Positions 40,901 through 44,018 of a DNA stretch of 44,018 nucleotides are shown here, one piece after another. The position numbers were made by a program, and so were the translations under genes. The notes below the pieces were generated by a model. That model searched no databases, was not told the DNA's origin, and saw nothing but the letters and a program-made list of their open reading frames with translations. Position 1 is the stretch's first letter, and every line of letters starts with the position of its first letter. The stretch comes from an uncultured Bacilli bacterium. Its GTDB lineage: Bacteria; Bacillota_I; Bacilli_A; RF39; UBA660. Location of the stretch: assembly GCA_947588975.1 (NCBI GenBank), contig CANQAF010000002.1, positions 1-44,018 on the forward strand. The letters are read 5' to 3'.

Positions 40901-42167
40901 TTTGTTTTTCAATCCTTTCTATATTCGCATAGATATCGCCATCATAAAGTTTTACCATAATTTGATCTCCCTTTTTTAAAGATGCAATATGGTGTAATAA
41001 AGTGTCATTATGATAAGTTAGAGAATAACCACGTTTTAAAACACTAAGCGGATTTAATAGTTCTAATTTTTCTATGATATTTTTTAACATTTGTTTAGAA
41101 GGCTCATATAGCTGTTTTGGGTTACTCAAAATATAATGTGTTTGTAATTGATATAAAGCATTTTTCTTTCGTTCTACATAACTTTGTATAGATCGTATGA
41201 GTTGTTCATATAATACATCCAATTTTTGTCTTTTATTTTCAAACAATAACATTGGATTTTTAATTGCAAATGAACTTTTAAAGCTTTCTAAATATAGTTT
41301 TTGTATTTTTACTTTTTTTATAATACTTTCATTCAAACGAATATGATATTGTGTTAATTGATGTTTTAAATCTACTAAATTAGGCACTGCTAGTTCAGCA
41401 GCTCCAGTTGGTGTTGGTGCTCTTAAATCGGCTACAAAATCAGCAATGGTATAATCTACTTCATGCCCAACAGCGCTAATGACAGGAATCGTAGATGCAA
41501 AAATGGTTCTAGCAACTTCTTCATCATTGAAACAATTTAAATCTTCAAATGATCCACCACCACGACCTACAATTAACACATCTAATGGATATTCATTTGC
41601 TTGTTTTATTTTTTTTACAATATCTTTTGCAGCATTTTCACCTTGTACTAAACAAGGAAATAAATAAGTTTTACAAAGTGGAAAACGTCTATGAATAGTA
41701 GATAAAATATCACGGATAGCTGCACCCGTAGATGCAGTTACAATCCCAACTTTTTCAGGAATTTTTGGAATTGGTTTTTTGTGTTTTAAATCAAATAAGC
41801 CTTCTTGTTCTAGTTTCTTTTTTAATTGTTCAAAAGCAATATACAGGTTTCCTACTCCATCTTCAAGCATATCTTCCACATATATTTGATAATTTCCTGT
41901 TGCTTCATAAACACTAATTGAACCTGTAACCAATACTTTCATTCCTTCTGTTGGTGTAAAATTTAATTTGCTAGTATTCGTTTTAAACATAATGGCATTA
42001 ATTTTACTCGTTTCATCTTTCAAAGAAAAATAGAAATGTCCAGTTGTATGTGATTTAAAATTAGAAATTTCTCCTCTTAAATAAACTTTTCTTAAATTAG
42101 AATCACTATCAAATTTATATTTTAAATAACGAGTGAGCGCAGTAACAGTTAAATACTTTTCTTCCAT
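40878..42167 (-). CDS. xseA: Exodeoxyribonuclease VII large subunit
   Basis: A 429-residue catalytic subunit that degrades single-stranded DNA from both ends. N-terminal OB fold: L-R-G-E-I-S-N-F-K-x-H-x-x-G-H-x-Y-F-S-L-K-D. Catalytic domain: V-G-I-V-T-A-S-T-G-A-A-I-R-D-I, V-G-R-G-G-G-S-x-E-D-L, then V-G-H-E-x-D-x-T-I-A-D and D-L-R-A-P-T-P-T-G-A-A-E. The C-terminal coiled coil that binds XseB is present, with L-K-R-G-Y near the end. Follows nusB by 10 bases. Confidence 0.96.
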   Translation of the reverse strand: MEEKYLTVTALTRYLKYKFDSDSNLRKVYLRGEISNFKSHTTGHFYFSLKDETSKINAIMFKTNTSKLNFTPTEGMKVLVTGSISVYEATGNYQIYVEDMLEDGVGNLYIAFEQLKKKLEQEGLFDLKHKKPIPKIPEKVGIVTASTGAAIRDILSTIHRRFPLCKTYLFPCLVQGENAAKDIVKKIKQANEYPLDVLIVGRGGGSFEDLNCFNDEEVARTIFASTIPVISAVGHEVDYTIADFVADLRAPTPTGAAELAVPNLVDLKHQLTQYHIRLNESIIKKVKIQKLYLESFKSSFAIKNPMLLFENKRQKLDVLYEQLIRSIQSYVERKKNALYQLQTHYILSNPKQLYEPSKQMLKNIIEKLELLNPLSVLKRGYSLTYHNDTLLHHIASLKKGDQIMVKLYDGDIYANIERIEKQNGKNKKI

Positions 42168-42177
42168 AAATCCTCTT

Positions 42178-42579
42178 TTATTTATTATGATATATTTTAT
42201 CTAATACTCCATTAATCATTTTACGAACACTATCATCACTATACATTTTCGCTAATTCAATAGCCTCATTGATACATACAACATCTGGTGTTTCTGTATA
42301 AAGTAGTTCATATATACCCATACGTAAAATTGCAGAATCTGTATTTCCCAATCGATCAATTGTCCATCCATCTAAATATTGATTGGCAAGTTCATCGATT
42401 TCTTTTTGATAAGTAATAACTCCATATACAATTTCCTTTACAAATTCATTTTCAATTTCGACTACTTCTTTCATGATAGAATCCACATCATAAGACATTT
42501 TATTGTTTTGATAAACATTAATTTGATATAGAATTGTCATTATTTTTTTTCTAAGCTCACTACGATTAAATTGTTCCAT
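42178..42579 (-). CDS. nusB: Transcription antitermination protein NusB
   Basis: A 133-residue all-helical protein that binds boxA RNA with NusE for rRNA antitermination. It starts with R-S-E-L-R-K-K-I-M-T-I-L-Y-Q and contains the C-terminal family block I-L-R-M-G-I-Y-E-L-L-Y and V-C-I-N-E-A-I-E-L-A-K-M-Y-S-D-D, ending near I-N-G-V-L-D. GAGGTGAGA precedes the start. First of nusB-xseA-xseB, as in B. subtilis. Confidence 0.95.
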   Translation of the reverse strand: MEQFNRSELRKKIMTILYQINVYQNNKMSYDVDSIMKEVVEIENEFVKEIVYGVITYQKEIDELANQYLDGWTIDRLGNTDSAILRMGIYELLYTETPDVVCINEAIELAKMYSDDSVRKMINGVLDKIYHNK

Positions 42580-42624
42580 GTTCTCACCTCATTCATTTTA
42601 TCATATTTGAATGATTTTTAAAAC

Positions 42625-42648
42625 AAAAAGAGAATTTTTCTCTTTTTA
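42625..42648 (-). terminator. frr terminator
   Basis: AAAAAGAGAA / TTCTCTTTTT stem around 42625-42647; on the minus strand it is followed by a T-rich run. The frr stop codon is in it. Confidence 0.75.
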
Positions 42649-43188
42649 TATACTCATTAATTCTTGTTCTTTCTCTTTTGCTTTATCATCTACTATTTTA
42701 TTATATTTTTGAATTAATTCTTGAATATCATCTTGTACTGCTTTGATATCATCTTCTGGTAATTCTAAACGTTTACTATCATTCATTCCATCTTGACGAA
42801 TATTACGTAAAGCAATTTTAGCTTCTTCCGCAACGGCTTTAGCCTGTTTTACATATTCTTTTCTTGTTTCTTCTGTTAGTGCGGGAATATTTAAAATAAT
42901 TGTTTCTCCATTATTATTTGGGGTTAAACCTATGTTTGCTTCATATATTCCTTTTTCAATTAAACCAATACTAGAACGGTCAAATGGTTTAATACATAAT
43001 TGACGTGCTTCTGGAATGGAAATTGTGGCAAGTTGCTTTAATGGTGTATCAACACCATAATAAGAAACTGTCACATTATCTAATATTGCTGGATTGGCAC
43101 GACCTGCACGAATATTTAACAATCTTTTATCTAGATTTTCAATCGTACTTTCCATTTTTTGTTCTGTGCTTAATAAAATATCATCCAT
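42646..43188 (-). CDS. frr: Ribosome recycling factor
   Basis: A 180-residue factor, four to five residues short of typical, that splits post-termination ribosomes with EF-G. Motifs: R-A-G-R-A-N-P-A-I-L-D, Y-Y-G-V-D-T-P-L-K-Q-L-A-T-I-S-I-P-E-A-R, the N-N-G-E-T-I-I-L-N-I-P-A-L-T-E-E-T-R segment, and a long C-terminal helix E-D-D-I-K-A-V-Q-D-D-I-Q. GGAGG precedes the start. Here it stands alone: pyrH, tsf and uppS, its common neighbours, are not adjacent. Confidence 0.97.
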   Translation of the reverse strand: MDDILLSTEQKMESTIENLDKRLLNIRAGRANPAILDNVTVSYYGVDTPLKQLATISIPEARQLCIKPFDRSSIGLIEKGIYEANIGLTPNNNGETIILNIPALTEETRKEYVKQAKAVAEEAKIALRNIRQDGMNDSKRLELPEDDIKAVQDDIQELIQKYNKIVDDKAKEKEQELMSI

Positions 43189-43305
43189 ATTGTCCTCCTA
43201 TATTTTATAGCTTGCTAAAGTATATGTAATTGTTACATCATACTATTAAAATTCTAACATAAAGGTAAAAAAAAAGAAACAGTTTTTATAAAAAAGAGTG
43301 AAAAT

Positions 43306-43929
43306 CTACTTTAAAGTATATTGTTTTTCTTTTAAGTAACTGTTTAATTGATTTAGTGCTTTTTCAGCACTCATTTTTGCTTGTGGTGTATCATAATACC
43401 ACATTTTAGCAAAAGGACTAATTACTCCTCTATTTAAATCTTCTTCATAATATGTAAACATTCCTGTTCTTTGAAATAATTCTTTTACTTGTTCTTGGTT
43501 ATAGTGATATTTAGCAATAAAAAACTGTTTGTACATGCCTTGAGATGTTACTGTTTTTAAAACAGGATCATATGTAATACCCTCTTTTTGAATCCATGAA
43601 TGGTAATATTTTCTTTCTTGATCTATAAAATCAAATTCTCCTTGAATTAATTTCCAACTAGAATTTGCTAAACAAAACAAACTAGAAAGAAAATAACATA
43701 ATGATTGTGAATTATAATGATAATTTCCTTGTATTTCTTTATAATATTTTAAAATAAATGGATCTAGTATTTCTGTGAGATCCAATACTTCATCCACAAT
43801 ATGATCAGAAATATTTGGATGGAATCCAATATAACCACATTCAAAAAGTGATTCTTCTTCACCTGTTAATATTTTTCGAATTTCTTTATAATTCACAACT
43901 TTTTGTTTTTTAATCTCTTCTATACTCAT
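43306..43929 (-). CDS. Hypothetical protein of 207 residues
   Basis: Not recognised. Soluble, no signal or membrane helix, rich in Tyr, Gln and Glu; predicted mostly helical. Distinct pieces are F-E-C-G-Y-I-G-F-H-P-N-I-S-D, a L-C-Y-F-L-S-S-L-F-C-L-A segment, and P-F-A-K-M-W-Y-Y-D-T-P near the C-terminus. GGGGAG precedes the start, and a good SigA promoter lies upstream, so it is real and expressed on its own. No family assigned. Confidence 0.7.
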   Translation of the reverse strand: MSIEEIKKQKVVNYKEIRKILTGEEESLFECGYIGFHPNISDHIVDEVLDLTEILDPFILKYYKEIQGNYHYNSQSLCYFLSSLFCLANSSWKLIQGEFDFIDQERKYYHSWIQKEGITYDPVLKTVTSQGMYKQFFIAKYHYNQEQVKELFQRTGMFTYYEEDLNRGVISPFAKMWYYDTPQAKMSAEKALNQLNSYLKEKQYTLK

Positions 43930-43954
43930 AACATGCTCCCCTTTTTTAGGCTAT

Positions 43955-43983
43955 AATATATCATGTTTTAAAAGGTAAGTCAA
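43955..43983 (-). promoter_or_regulatory. SigA promoter of the last hypothetical gene
   Basis: Minus strand TTGACT (43978-43983), 17 bases, TATATT (43955-43960), with an extended TGA. Confidence 0.65.
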
Positions 43984-44018
43984 ATTCATTTATAATGAAA
44001 AAAGAAAAGAATCTATTT

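Overview
The window is about 44 kb of AT-rich (roughly 30% GC), gene-dense chromosome from a low-GC Firmicute/Bacillota. The standard genetic code is used: several genes end in TGA, which excludes the Mycoplasma code. Combined features point to an uncultured-type, probably gut-associated member of Bacilli/Erysipelotrichia or the Mollicutes-related orders (RF39/ML615J-28-like). These are a Bacillus-type dnaG-sigA-trmK cluster, xerD-deoB synteny, short intergenic spaces, and endospore genes (ylmC, ylbJ, gpr, spoIIM, spoIVB). The exact taxon is inference. There are no rRNA or tRNA genes, insertion sequences, prophage or CRISPR arrays; this is core chromosome with a few accessory patches.

Layout. 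1-2.0 kb: glucosaminidase-like wall enzyme, YlmC, and a glycolipid glycosyltransferase. 2.0-4.4 kb: a compact ApbE / NusG-domain-II / Gx-transporter / FMN-binding lipoprotein cluster resembling part of the Listeria flavin-based extracellular electron transfer locus. 4.5-6.2 kb: an unknown protein and holA. 6.2-9.0 kb: a type IV pilus/competence assembly ATPase and two prepilins. 9-15.5 kb: ylbJ, a PDZ-Lon protease, a transglutaminase, rpsT, gpr, a 34-residue Prli42/DUF4044-like miniprotein, spoIIM and mnmA. 15.5-17.9 kb: accessory stretch with an HTH protein, about 570 bp of gene-free DNA, a NERD protein and an Asn-rich miniprotein. 17.9-23.6 kb: ZIP transporter, Dps, AlkD-like protein, deoB, xerD, rarA and a two-helix small protein. 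23.6-27.2 kb: a glycine-rich pilin-like protein, prepilin peptidase and an N-terminally extended PilC/GspF. 27.3-31.2 kb: YqfQ-like protein, trmK, sigA, dnaG. 31.2-34.2 kb: uvsE, a DUF6512-like membrane protein, and a fused RmlC-RmlD. 34.4-39.5 kb: comEC, comEA, a small unknown, rseP, cdsA. 39.6-44 kb: spoIVB, xseB, xseA, nusB, frr and an unknown.

How it fits together. The cell has an endospore programme. Candidate sigma-E, sigma-F and sigma-G promoter matches sit in front of ylbJ, spoIIM, gpr and uvsE, the compartments expected from Bacillus. It also carries a dispersed type IV pilus/DNA-uptake set (ATPase, prepilins, PilC, PilD, ComEA, ComEC) and a surface glycine-rich protein likely processed by the same prepilin peptidase. 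The flavin cluster suggests extracytoplasmic flavinylation and possibly electron export. Most transcripts end in tight hairpin-T terminators that overlap stop codons, and several convergent pairs share one bidirectional terminator. Start codons often follow a GGTGA-type ribosome-binding site.
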